A DNA stretch of 14,181 bases from positions 1-14,181 of the forward strand of contig JBNJEA010000083.1 of NCBI GenBank assembly GCA_051745395.1, read 5' to 3'. A program made the position numbers and the translations under genes. The notes beneath the pieces were generated by a model. The model was given only the letters and a program-made list of their open reading frames with translations, was not told the DNA's origin and did no database searches. Positions 5,860 to 14,101 of this stretch are shown one piece after another. Within the stretch, counting starts at the first letter, position 1. The number at the start of each line of letters is the position of its first letter. Source of the DNA: JBNJEA01 sp051745395 (GTDB taxonomy: Bacteria; Desulfobacterota; Desulfobacteria; Desulfobacterales; Desulfosalsimonadaceae).

Positions 5860-8800
5860 ATGACAAAGACGTCCAAAAAGCTGATAGCAGCCGGACTGGT
5901 TTTACTCCTCGTCGCGGGCGCGTTAATAGCCCATGCCTGGCTGCCCCGTTTCTTAAAGCCGCGGATTGAAAAACAGCTCGGTGAGTTTCTCGATGCGCAG
6001 GTCACCATTGAGGCCCTTTCCGCCGGTATCATCACCGGCGCCCGTCTGGATCGGGTCTCCCTTCGTCCGCCGGGTACCGACGGCAAATCCAGGGCGCCCC
6101 TTCGGCTGAAAGATCTTTCCATCGACCACTCCCTTACGGCGCTGCTTTCCGGTAAGTACCGCATCACCCGGGTCCATATTGCGTCCTTGTCGGCCCGGAT
6201 CGATCCAAAAATACTTGATTGGGCATCCGGTCTGCGGATTCATCCTGAACCGCCCCTTCAATTTCCCCGCATTGAGCTGGAAAAGGGCCGGATCGATTTT
6301 GACCTGCCCCAGCTGGCCCGTTGCCTGCCGGTGAGAAATCTGCGGTTTTCCGCATGGCAGGCAGATGCCAAAAAAATCGCCGGCATGCTCGATTTTTCCT
6401 CGGGTGACAACACCGTGCGGACGCAGTTTGGCATCGTGCCCGGCAATGGATTGATTGAATCCGATATCGATATTACCGGCTTTGATTTGTCGGCATTGCC
6501 GGCAATCGATACAAAGACGGTACAATTCGATCCGGCCAGATTAAACATCCGGGGCGGTCTTTCAGGCCGTATCTCGGTCTATTTGCCTTCCCCGTTAAAC
6601 GATCGTCCGCGGCTTACCGGCCAGGTTTCGCTCAACGGCCTTTCCGGCGGATATGCGGGGTTTCCCTTTCATTTGAAAAATGGCACCGCGCAGTTTCACC
6701 TCTCGGATCATTCGGTGACATTCCGGGATGGCGCGGTCAGTATGGCCGGCGGCAGCATTGAATTGCCCGCCGCCGGTTTCGTTTTTTCCCGAAAGGGGAT
6801 TGACCGCTTCTGGGCACGCGCAGACGTGCGCAACTTCGACATTTCCGCCTTGAACCGGCACGCGGTTTTACAATTTTTTCCCGAGGCCTATCGCCCCGAT
6901 GTCAAAAGCGGGACCCTGGCCGCCGGCTTTCATGCCCGGTGGACATCGGAAACCGGATTTACATATGACGGCGATGTCCGGGTGCGCGATATTTCCGGGA
7001 CCCTTCCGGGCAATCTGCCCGCCGTCAGGGGTTTGAACGCGGAAGCCTCGTTTAGCTCTCCCGGCCGGGTGTTGATCCGGCGGGCAGGGGCCCGCCTGCT
7101 CGGGGGGCAAGTGGAGGCCACCGGCTCTTTTGAATTGTCGGGCAAAGAAATCAAACAGCCGCACCTGGAGTTTCAATTCTCCGATATTCTGCAAAAGAAG
7201 ATGCTCGTCGATCTCTTGCCGCAGGGGGTCCGGAAGGCCATCGCGCTGACAGACATCGAGGGTGCCGTAGCCAAAGGCAAGCTTTTGTTCCATCCCGATC
7301 AGATCGAAGTCGACGTGACAGTTAACGCCCGATCGGCTTCGCTGCCGGATCTGCCCTTCCGTTTGGATGACCCGGCTGTCCATGTGGAATGGGCATCCGG
7401 GAGCCGGCAGGTCGTTTTCGACGATTTCAGCGCCCGCATGAAGGGCGGGCCGGTGGAAGGCGAGGGGGTACTGAAGTACAGGGATGAGCTGGTGGCCGAT
7501 TACCGGATCATGGGCCGGTATCTGCCATTAGACAATTCGCTGCTGCAATGGCTGCAAGTCGATATGCAGCAATGGCGGGCGGGGGGGACCTATGATATCG
7601 AACTGCGGGCGAATAACTGGCGACCGCGGCAAACGGTAACCGACTCCCTGGCGGGGTTGCGGGCCCAGATCGATCTCCGCGACGTCTCTGTCGGCCGAAG
7701 CGATCTCGGCGCCGTGGCCCGGAACTGGTACGGGCACGCCACCCTCGATGCCGACGGCTTCCAGTTGACCAATTTCCGGGGCGAGCTGTTCGGAGTGGGC
7801 ATCCAGGGCAGCGGGGCGGTGCCGGTCAAAGGGCCAGCGATCAGACCTCGCCTGCAACTGGAAACGGAAAACATCACCGTCGGCCCCGACCTGTTTGACC
7901 GTCTGCCCTTTGATACCATCGGCCTTTATGCCTTGCAGATGGCCGGGCAATGCAAACTCCAAGCCGAAGTCCAGGGGCTGTTGGGCGGAAAAGATCCGCT
8001 GTCCGGCTCGGTTTCCGCCATTGTCCATCATCTGGAAATGTCGCCCAAGGATACCCCGATTAGCGCCAGCGGCTCCGCCCGGGTCGATTTTTCCGGCAAG
8101 GACTTGAAAAATTTGCATATGGAAGGCGCGGTCAACCTCAACGATTTTGCGTTGGGCGATATCGACGGCGACCGGCTGTCGGCCGAGTTTGTCTATAACC
8201 GGCCGCAGCTGATTTTCAAGGAGTTGACGATGGGGGCGTACGGCGGCAAACTCACCTCGGAAGACACCGTGATCAATCTTGCGGAAAAGACCTGGCATTC
8301 AAGATATGAAATCGCCCATGTGGACTTTGAAAGCGTCATGGGGGCTTTCGGCGTCGAAGGGCGCGAGACGCCGTCGGGTGTGCTGAGAAGCGAAATGTCG
8401 ATCGGAGGCCGGGGCTTGAACCCGGAGACCCTCTGGGGCGGGGGAACGGTCAAGGTGGACCGGGGGCGGCTTTACAGCTTTCCCGTCCTGGTTTCGGTCT
8501 TAAGCGTCTTAGATCTCCAGTTGCCGAGCCAGAGTCCGGTTACGGATGCCTATGCCGTTTTCGGTCTGGGTGAGGGAAAACTTCAAATTAAGGACCTGGT
8601 TTTTACCGGCGGTTCGGTTCCCATTCACATGGGGGGCCATGTCAATCTCGAAGAAGGCGTGCCGTTTAAACAGCAGGAAATTGAATTTCTTGTCACGGTG
8701 GCCAAAAGCCGGGGGTGGCTGGACAAAGTGCCGGTGATCAACTGGATGAAGCACTATTCCGTGGATCTGCTGCGCCGGCTGGTTTTTCAGTCCCGGGTCA

Positions 8801-8916
8801 GTGGCTCTTTTGCGGATCACAAGGTCAAAACCCTGTCGAGCCCGGTCACCACGCCCATTCAAAAGATGTGGAGTTTGATTGAAAAGATTACCCCTTCTCC
8901 GCCCGGTGGGGATTAA
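5860..8916 (+). CDS. AsmA/TamB-like envelope lipid-transport protein
   Basis: A 1018-residue protein anchored by one N-terminal membrane helix (residues about 8-28, LIAAGLVLLLVAGALIAHAW), with the rest predicted in the periplasm. After the helix, FLKPRIEKQLGEFLDAQVTIEAL is the typical AsmA N-terminal start. The long middle consists of alternating beta strands with repeated hydrophobic patterning. The C-terminal part (about 757-930: VNLNDFALGDIDGDRL, GGTVKVDRGRLYSFPVLVSVLSVLDL, KDLVFTGGSVPIHMGGHVNLEEG) is AsmA C-terminal-like. Family members (AsmA, TamB, YhdP, YdbH) form a hydrophobic groove that carries phospholipids between the inner and outer membranes. The exact subgroup cannot be fixed by eye. 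The ribosome site upstream is weak (ACGAGA), so translation may be partly coupled to pncB. Confidence 0.8.
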   Translation: MTKTSKKLIAAGLVLLLVAGALIAHAWLPRFLKPRIEKQLGEFLDAQVTIEALSAGIITGARLDRVSLRPPGTDGKSRAPLRLKDLSIDHSLTALLSGKYRITRVHIASLSARIDPKILDWASGLRIHPEPPLQFPRIELEKGRIDFDLPQLARCLPVRNLRFSAWQADAKKIAGMLDFSSGDNTVRTQFGIVPGNGLIESDIDITGFDLSALPAIDTKTVQFDPARLNIRGGLSGRISVYLPSPLNDRPRLTGQVSLNGLSGGYAGFPFHLKNGTAQFHLSDHSVTFRDGAVSMAGGSIELPAAGFVFSRKGIDRFWARADVRNFDISALNRHAVLQFFPEAYRPDVKSGTLAAGFHARWTSETGFTYDGDVRVRDISGTLPGNLPAVRGLNAEASFSSPGRVLIRRAGARLLGGQVEATGSFELSGKEIKQPHLEFQFSDILQKKMLVDLLPQGVRKAIALTDIEGAVAKGKLLFHPDQIEVDVTVNARSASLPDLPFRLDDPAVHVEWASGSRQVVFDDFSARMKGGPVEGEGVLKYRDELVADYRIMGRYLPLDNSLLQWLQVDMQQWRAGGTYDIELRANNWRPRQTVTDSLAGLRAQIDLRDVSVGRSDLGAVARNWYGHATLDADGFQLTNFRGELFGVGIQGSGAVPVKGPAIRPRLQLETENITVGPDLFDRLPFDTIGLYALQMAGQCKLQAEVQGLLGGKDPLSGSVSAIVHHLEMSPKDTPISASGSARVDFSGKDLKNLHMEGAVNLNDFALGDIDGDRLSAEFVYNRPQLIFKELTMGAYGGKLTSEDTVINLAEKTWHSRYEIAHVDFESVMGAFGVEGRETPSGVLRSEMSIGGRGLNPETLWGGGTVKVDRGRLYSFPVLVSVLSVLDLQLPSQSPVTDAYAVFGLGEGKLQIKDLVFTGGSVPIHMGGHVNLEEGVPFKQQEIEFLVTVAKSRGWLDKVPVINWMKHYSVDLLRRLVFQSRVSGSFADHKVKTLSSPVTTPIQKMWSLIEKITPSPPGGD

Positions 8917-9014
8917 TTGTAGCGGTACCGTTATTCGTACGGTCGAAATACGGGAATGTACCCATATGCTTTCTTTCCGGTTTTGATAGTCTGATTTTAT
9001 GATATTTATTGTGG

Positions 9015-9033
9015 GCCGGCGGTTGGCGCCGGC
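9015..9033 (+). repeat. Hairpin in the leader of the cytochrome operon
   Basis: GCCGGC (9015-9020) and GCCGGC (9028-9033) form a 6-bp GC stem with loop GGTTGGC. No T-tract follows, so it is not an intrinsic terminator. It lies 34 nt before the start of the P460 gene. A related arrangement occurs upstream of the flavoprotein gene (3580-3595). Confidence 0.4.
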
Positions 9034-9067
9034 AAAAATGTTACCATCGATAGCCGGGGAGGATGCC

Positions 9068-9574
9068 ATGAAAAAAACCACCGTTGGGATTTGCATTTTG
9101 ATCGTCAGCACCGTCATGCTTTTTGCCTGTCAACAATACGGCGGCAAGGAAAAACAGATGCCGGCACCCATGGCCGGTCAGTTCTGGCAATACATCACCG
9201 AAACCAGTCCCTACACCCAGTGGGACTATTTCCCGGGTTATGAAGGCATGTATCCGGGACAAAGCCCCCATGGGGCCTATTTAAAGCTTTATGTCAACGA
9301 TATTGCCTACGAAGCCATTGAAAACGGCGAACCCATGCCGGACGGGGCGATACTGGTCAAGGAAAACTACGACAAGGATCAAAAAACCCTGAAGGCCGTC
9401 ACGCCCATGTACAAGGTCGACGGCTACAATCCGGACGCCGGTAACTGGTATTGGGCCAAGCTCGGTCCGGACGGCAAGGCAATGGCATCGGGGAAGGTCG
9501 CCGGCTGCATTGAATGCCACAGATCCGGCGGCGGAGACGACTATCTGATTACCGAACCGAAATCGTCCGGCTGA
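9068..9574 (+). CDS. Cytochrome P460-family c-haem lipoprotein
   Basis: A 168-residue lipoprotein. The signal peptide (MKKTTVGICILIVSTVMLFA) ends in a lipobox LFAC, with Cys21 as the lipidated residue. The domain contains GQFWQYITETSPYTQWDYFPG (residues 37-57), HGAYLKLYVND (68-78), GAILVKENYDKD (93-104) and GNWYWAKLGPDG (125-136). It ends in a single haem-binding motif CIECH (147-151), the cytochrome P460 family pattern. Classical P460 enzymes oxidise hydroxylamine or NO, but family members in anaerobes have no settled role, so the reaction is left open. The Lys crosslink residue cannot be confirmed by eye. The start at 9068 is chosen by GGGGAGGA (9056-9063); an in-frame ATG at 8999 would put the signal peptide internally. 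It is followed 38 nt later by another cytochrome, so the two probably share electrons in the envelope. Confidence 0.8.
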   Translation: MKKTTVGICILIVSTVMLFACQQYGGKEKQMPAPMAGQFWQYITETSPYTQWDYFPGYEGMYPGQSPHGAYLKLYVNDIAYEAIENGEPMPDGAILVKENYDKDQKTLKAVTPMYKVDGYNPDAGNWYWAKLGPDGKAMASGKVAGCIECHRSGGGDDYLITEPKSSG

Positions 9575-9612
9575 CAGGGGCGGGCGGCAGATGATGTAAA
9601 AGGGGGCAGGCA

Positions 9613-9993
9613 ATGGGAAACACCAGCAAATTCAAAGAAATCACCATCGGCGCCTTGATCGTGGCGTGGCTGGTTTTTGCCGGCATGCAGGGATTCGGGC
9701 TGATACCGACGGTTGTGTCGGCCCGGGCGCAATCGCCGGTTGAAAAGGGCATGGCCCTGTTTAAGGAAACGGGCTGTGGAAACTGTCACTATACCGACAG
9801 TAGGGAAACCAAAATCGGGCCCGGCCTGGCGGGCCTGTTTGGCCGCAACGCCTTGCCCGAAAGCGGCGAGCCGGTCAGTGAAGCCAGCGTGCGCGTTCAG
9901 ATCAAAACGCCCTATGATCGAATGCCCGCCTTTGGCGATCGCCTCTCTGATGCGCAGATCGATTTGATTATCCAGTATTTGAAAACGCTTTAG
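9613..9993 (+). CDS. Mono-haem class I cytochrome c, exported
   Basis: A 126-residue small cytochrome c. Residues 11-38 are a hydrophobic signal or anchor segment (ITIGALIVAWLVFAGMQGFGL), ending near SARAQ, a plausible cleavage site. The haem motif is CGNCH (55-59), followed by IGPGLAGLFGR (68-78), a class I signature. M104 in YDRMPAFGDRLSDAQI is the probable distal ligand, followed by the C-terminal helix IDLIIQYLKTL. It is a soluble or membrane-tethered electron carrier, probably taking electrons from the adjacent P460 lipoprotein or a quinol-linked complex (inference from adjacency). The start at 9613 follows a G-rich ribosome site (9602-9610). Confidence 0.88.
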   Translation: MGNTSKFKEITIGALIVAWLVFAGMQGFGLIPTVVSARAQSPVEKGMALFKETGCGNCHYTDSRETKIGPGLAGLFGRNALPESGEPVSEASVRVQIKTPYDRMPAFGDRLSDAQIDLIIQYLKTL

Positions 9994-10033
9994 GCAAAAA
10001 TCTGCAACGTCGCATTTCGGTGGTGAAAAAAAT

Positions 10034-10083
10034 AACCGGCAGGGGGCTTTCGGGTGATTGCCCGCCCCTCTGCCGGTTTTTTT
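10034..10083. terminator. Rho-independent terminator between convergent genes
   Basis: The stem pairs 10034-10046 with 10066-10078 (AACCGGCAG at its base, with one G-T wobble), followed by a T7 run (10077-10083). An inner CGGG/CCCG (10051-10054 with 10061-10064) can close the loop. Seven As precede the stem (10026-10032), so it can also stop transcription of the leftward Fe-S oxidoreductase gene ending at 10125. Confidence 0.88.
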
Positions 10084-10124
10084 ACTTTCCCATCTAAAAC
10101 CAATCTTTTTACGAGTTCATCAAA

Positions 10125-11432
10125 TTACGCGCCGTAAAGCGCCACTTCCTTTAGGTCTTGGCCGAGATATTCCCGTTCGTTTTCGCCGAGCACGCCCAGC
10201 GACAGGCAGATCAGTGTCCAGAGGTGCACGCTGTTCCATGCATGGCTGTTGATATCGCTTAAATCGTGGATCTGGGCATGGCAGTTGTGGCACGGGGTGA
10301 TGCAATAATCGGCCTTTGTCGAAAGGATCTGGTCGGCCTTCATCTTGCCGTATTGCCGTCTTTCATCGGGATAGCCGGCCTGCAGAAAGCCGCCGCCGCC
10401 GCCGCAGCAGTAGTTGTTGGAGCGGTTGGGGGCCATGTCGATGAAGTTTTCCTCCCCGACCACGGATTTGACCACGTAGCGCAGGTCTTCGGCCACCGGG
10501 TCGCCAAAGGATTTGCGCACCAGCTGGCAGGGGTCCTGGACGGTGAACTTGGCACCAATGTCCTTGTTCCAGTCGGAAGTGACCTTAAGCTTGCCCTCGC
10601 GGATCCACTGGGCGTAGAGTTGAATGATGCTCTGGATTTCAAAATTGTGGGAGATGTTGAATTTTTTCAGTCCGGACCGGACTGCAAACAGTTCGTGCCC
10701 TCACTCGGTATTGAGCCAGACCTTGCAGCCGAGATCGTCGACCGCCTTGGCTTTGACCTCCACGATGTGTTTCCAGCTTTCATCGTCGGCCATGAACATG
10801 CAGTAGTTTTCCGCCGCCCATCCCTTGGTGCCGTAGGTCCAGTCGGCGCCGACGATGTGCAGGATTTTCCAGAGCGGCACCATCTCATCGGGTTCGGTGA
10901 CCGGCTCCCGGGAGTTCTGGTTCAAAAAGTAGTAAGCCCCCTGCTTGTTGACCGGGGCGACCATGTCCTTGAATTCCGGCTGGGCTTCCCGGTATTCTTC
11001 CAGCACGTCTTCGACCACGAACTCGAAATCTTCTTCCGTGGCCCCCATGGCGCTGCACGTATCGTTTCTCAGGGCCATATCACAGGAGCCCAGAATCCCC
11101 TTGGGGCGTTTTTCGCGGGGCCAGCTCTGCCGGGCGTAAAAAACGAGCTGCGGGATATTGATCTGCATGGGGCATACGTATATGCATCGCTGACACATGG
11201 TGCAATGCCAGACCCATTCCGTGTTTTCGATTTCCTCATCCATGCCCAGGGCGGCCATGCGCAAAAATTTGCGTGCATCCATGCCCCCGATGCCGGTTGC
11301 CGGGCACCCGGATGAGCATGCGCCGCATGTCAGACACAGGTCAAGATTGCCGCCTTCCGGCAACATCTCCTTGACCTTGTCCATGAAAACGCTTTTGCGT
11401 TTTCCTCCCAGTTTGATTGCTGGTTCAGTCAT
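10125..11432 (-). CDS. Selenocysteine-containing Hdr/DsrK-like Fe-S oxidoreductase (UGA read-through)
   Basis: The reading frame runs from ATG 11432 to TAA 10125 as 435 residues with one in-frame TGA at codon 244 (10703-10701). Domains: two [4Fe-4S] ferredoxin motifs (C33-x2-C36-x2-C39-x3-C43 and C77-x2-C80-x2-C83-x3-C87), then CCG-type heterodisulfide reductase cysteines. The TGA falls in NTE-TGA-GH, where relatives such as DsrK have ECGH, so it replaces a ligand cysteine. Downstream the frame is intact: DPC (C302), YCCGGGGG (C342, C343) and PCHNC (C381, C384), spaced as in a CCG motif. This argues against a nonsense mutation, and a SECIS-like hairpin follows. The family moves electrons or acts on disulfide-type substrates at a noncubane cluster; the partner is unknown. 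GGGAGG (11445-11440) sets the start. A plain caller would report two fragments. Confidence 0.85.
10668..10703 (-). promoter_or_regulatory. Candidate bacterial SECIS element after UGA
   Basis: On the minus strand, 16 nt follow the UGA (10703-10701). Then CAGTCC (10684-10679) pairs with GGACTG (10673-10668) around the loop GGTCC (10678-10674). The loop contains GGUC, the apical sequence contacted by SelB in the Escherichia coli fdhF element. The first loop G is 23 nt past the UGA, inside the range known for bacterial SECIS elements. This is a by-eye fold without energy calculation. Confidence 0.7.
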
Positions 11433-11568
11433 AAAATAACCTCCCGTTTATGCTTCGTCTCTAACGCTTGAAAAAGCGATTTGAAATTCCGACAAATACA
11501 GTCGTGTATTGGGTCCCGAATATGGCGGCGCCCGGATTTTTCCCCCGGACTCCAATAAATTAAGACCC
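11433..11568 (-). other. 136-nt 5' leader of the selenoprotein gene
   Basis: If the promoter at 11575-11603 is used, about 136 nt of RNA precede the start codon. GGGTC near the 5' end (11568-11564) can pair with GACCC (11515-11511), while TATTGG (11555-11550) can pair with CCAATA. The two right-hand strands overlap in CCC, so the pairings compete. A small CGCTT/AAGCG hairpin lies closer to the gene (11465-11478). No known riboswitch class is recognisable. Confidence 0.35.
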
Positions 11569-11574
11569 CGGATA

Positions 11575-11603
11575 AGTATAAGATGCAGATGAAACGATGT
11601 AAA
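11575..11603 (-). promoter_or_regulatory. Sigma-70 promoter for the Fe-S oxidoreductase
   Basis: Read on the minus strand, TTTACA (11603-11598), a 17-bp spacer and TATACT (11580-11575) match the consensus at five of six positions in each box. Transcription should begin near 11568 and run left into the selenoprotein gene. Confidence 0.65.
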
Positions 11604-11725
11604 CGGTCCAAATGCAAAAAATACAGTAATAAAAAAAATTATCTGCCACAGTTGCATCGATAAAGTCAAGGATATTTGCCCAACTCATTATTGTGACAAC
11701 CCAATGGTTTCACCGTTTTCTTGGA

Positions 11726-11754
11726 TTGACATCAACCCGCGGCTGACGTAGTAT
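11726..11754 (+). promoter_or_regulatory. Sigma-70 promoter for the GerMN / EF-G operon
   Basis: A perfect -35 TTGACA (11726-11731), a 17-bp spacer and -10 TAGTAT (11749-11754, four of six). Transcription should start near 11761. That excludes a GTG at 11757 as start of the following gene and supports ATG 11814. The interval to the divergent promoter (11604-11725) is AT-rich and shows no gene. Confidence 0.65.
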
Positions 11755-11813
11755 ATGTGGCTTTTAAAGGGTTGCTCCGCATTGACCGGAAAAACGGGGA
11801 GGCAAGAGACACC

Positions 11814-12428
11814 ATGCCGTATCGATCTGTTTGGCCGACAGTCCCGCCCGGCCGTTTTGCCGCGCTGGCGGCGGCCATGTTGTTTTTTGCGCTGTGCGGG
11901 TTTGGTACTGCCGGAAATGGGGCGGTGTGCCGGCTGTTTGCAGACACCGGCGATACCGGCGCCTCCCAGACCGGCCGGCAAATGACAAAATCGGCGACCG
12001 ATGAAGAGCAAAGCCCGGTATACCTGTATTTTACGGGGGCAGACGGCTGGTTTTTAACCGGCGAGGCCTGCGATTTGGAACCGGACGGGGCTCCGGCTGC
12101 TTTCTGCCGCCGGATCATTGAAGAATTGATCGACGGCCCCCAAACGGATTTAATCCCGACAATGCCCGCCCGGACGAAACTGCGGGCCGTTTATCTCGAT
12201 GACCGGCAAACCGCTTACGTGGATTTGTCGCGCGAAATCCGGGATGCCCATCCCGGCGGGGTGCGATCCGAGCTGTTGACGGTCTATTCGATTGTCAATA
12301 CACTGACGTTAAATGTTGACGAAGTCGAGCGGGTCAAACTCCTGGTCAACGGCGGCGAAGCCCAAACCCTGGCCGGCCACGTTGATATCCGCTATCCCCA
12401 AAAAGCCCACATGTTGCTGGTACGATGA
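11814..12428 (+). CDS. Exported GerMN-domain protein
   Basis: A 204-residue protein with a hydrophobic N-terminal segment (residues about 13-34, FAALAAAMLFFALCGFGTAG) acting as signal peptide or membrane anchor. ALC-G could be a weak lipobox, though it lacks a clean one. After a polar linker, residues about 68-195 form a GerMN domain: VYLYFTGADGWFLTGE, RIIEELIDGP (100-109), AVYLDDRQTAYVDLSREI (125-142), ELLTVYSIVNTLTLN (153-167) and VERVKLLVNGGEAQTLAGHVDI (171-192). In Bacillus GerM this domain serves sporulation and germination. In Gram-negative bacteria it occurs in exported proteins of unclear function, often tied to envelope or peptidoglycan processes. The ATG is supported by GGGGAGG (11796-11802). 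The TGA stop overlaps the next gene's ATG (ATGA at 12425-12428), indicating translational coupling. Confidence 0.82.
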   Translation: MPYRSVWPTVPPGRFAALAAAMLFFALCGFGTAGNGAVCRLFADTGDTGASQTGRQMTKSATDEEQSPVYLYFTGADGWFLTGEACDLEPDGAPAAFCRRIIEELIDGPQTDLIPTMPARTKLRAVYLDDRQTAYVDLSREIRDAHPGGVRSELLTVYSIVNTLTLNVDEVERVKLLVNGGEAQTLAGHVDIRYPQKAHMLLVR

Positions 12429-14101
12429 AAACGAATAAAAAAATTGCAAACATCCGGAATATCGGCATCGTCGCCCATATCGACGCCGGAAAGACCACCG
12501 TGACCGAGCGTATCCTGTTTTACACGGGCCGTTCCCATAAAATCGGCGAGGTCCATAACGGCGAGGCGGTCATGGACTGGATGCCCGATGAACAGGAACG
12601 CGGCATTACCATCACTTCGGCGGTGACCACCTGCCAGTGGCAAAACCGGGATATCCAGATCATCGATACGCCCGGCCACGTTGATTTTACCATCGAGGTC
12701 GAACGCTCGCTGCGCGTACTGGACGGGGCCGTCGGCGTTTTCTGCGCCGTGGGCGGTGTGGAGCCGCAGTCCGAGACGGTCTGGCACCAGGCAGACAAGT
12801 ATCTGGTACCCAAGATCGCCTTTATCAACAAGCTCGACCGGGTGGGGGCGGATTATTTCCGGACCATCGAGATGATGAAAGACCGTCTGAATGCCACCCC
12901 CCTGGTGCTTCAGTTGCCAGTGGGCAGCGAAGACAGCTTCCGCGGCGTCATTGACCTGATCCACATGCGCCAGTTGATTTGGGACTCCGATGCCGTCAAT
13001 GCCCCTTTCCGGACCGAAGACATCGCCCCCGAGCTTTTGGAGCAGGCCGAGCAATACCGGGAAAAGCTCGTGGAAACCGTGGCCGAAGCCGATGATGCCG
13101 TCATGGAGGCCTACCTGGAAGAATCGGCGATTTCCACGGATCAACTGCTCGGCGCCATCCGCCGGGCCACCATCGCATTAAAACTCGTCCCGGTGCTTTG
13201 CGGTTCGGCATTGAAAAACAAGGGGGTCCAGCCCCTGCTCGATGCGGTGGTCGATTTTTTGCCCAGCCCCCTGGAAGCCCCGCCGATCCACGGAAAAAAC
13301 CCGGACACCGATGTGCCGGTGGCTTACCATGTCGACGACACGGCACTGGTAGCCCTGATTTTCAAGGTCTCGATGATCGAGGGGCGCAAGCTGTCCTATG
13401 TGCGGGTATACAGCGGCGAAATCAAGGCCGGCGGAGAGGTCTACAACCCGTACCGGAAGAAGTCGGAAAAGATTTCCCGGATTCTGAAAATGCACGCCAA
13501 CAAGCGCGAACGCATCGAGACCGCCGGCCCGGGCGATATCGTCGGCGTGGTGGGGCCCAAGGAATCGGGCACCGGCGAAACCCTTTGCCATAAAAGCGAA
13601 CCGGTGCTGCTGGAACAAATGATTTTTACCAAGCCGGTGATTTCGATTTCCATTGAACCCAAGACCCACGATGATCAGGAAAAACTCGACGAGGTCCTGG
13701 AAAAGTTAATGGCCGAAGACCCCACCCTGCATGTCAAGCAGGACGAAGACACCGGCCAGACCATTTTATCCGGCATGGGGGAGCTGCACCTGGAAATCGT
13801 GACCAGCCGGATGCGCCGGGAATTCAATACCAATGTCAACGTGGGCCGGCCCCAGGTCGTCTACCGCGAGACCCTGGCCCATGCCGCTTCTGCCACCGGT
13901 GTTTTCGACCGGGAGGTGGCCGGAAACAATCATTTCGCCGAGGTTTTGCTTGCCTTGCATCCCCTTGACCGGGGCAGCGGGCTTTCCTTTCAATTCGAAG
14001 CCCCGCAGGATCAAATTCCTCCGGATTTTGCCGCCGCCGTGGAAAAAGGTTTCCGGGAGGCCATGGAGTACGGGGAGTTGATGGGCTACCCGGTTGTCGA
14101 T
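12425..14101 (+). CDS. Elongation factor G-like translation GTPase, broken in domain IV
   Basis: The first 559 residues match EF-G. G1 is AHIDAGKTT (17-25), G2 RGITITSA (59-66), G3 DTPGHVDF (81-88), G4 NKLD (135-138) and G5 CGSALKNKG. Domain II (FKVSMIEGRKLSYVRVYSGEI) and domain III (EDPTLHVKQDEDTGQTILSGMGELHLEI) follow. Domain IV is present up to HFAEVLLALHP, IPPDFAAAVEKG and GYPVVD. Family length is about 690-700, so roughly 130 residues are missing. After 14101 the same frame stays open to the window end but no longer resembles EF-G. Divergence from canonical sequence (HNGEAVMDWMPDEQERG) suggests a second EF-G-type paralogue. EF-G drives ribosomal translocation by GTP hydrolysis. Translation is coupled to the GerMN gene. 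Confidence 0.88.

Noticed and set aside
8927..8943. ACCGT/ACGGT hairpin after the AsmA-like gene
   Set aside because: A five-base stem without a T-tract, so there is no support for termination.
8999..9067. Upstream ATG extending the P460 lipoprotein by 23 residues
   Set aside because: It would bury the signal peptide and lipobox internally, whereas ATG 9068 has a strong Shine-Dalgarno.
10266..11315. Long plus-strand ORF of 349 codons opposite the Fe-S oxidoreductase
   Set aside because: It has low-complexity Ala/Val runs and no domain. The minus strand carries clear Fe-S and CCG motifs with a good ribosome site, so this is the antisense shadow of a GC-rich gene.
12392..13144. 250-codon minus-strand ORF opposite EF-G
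   Set aside because: Antisense of clear EF-G G-domain motifs, with no recognisable domain of its own.
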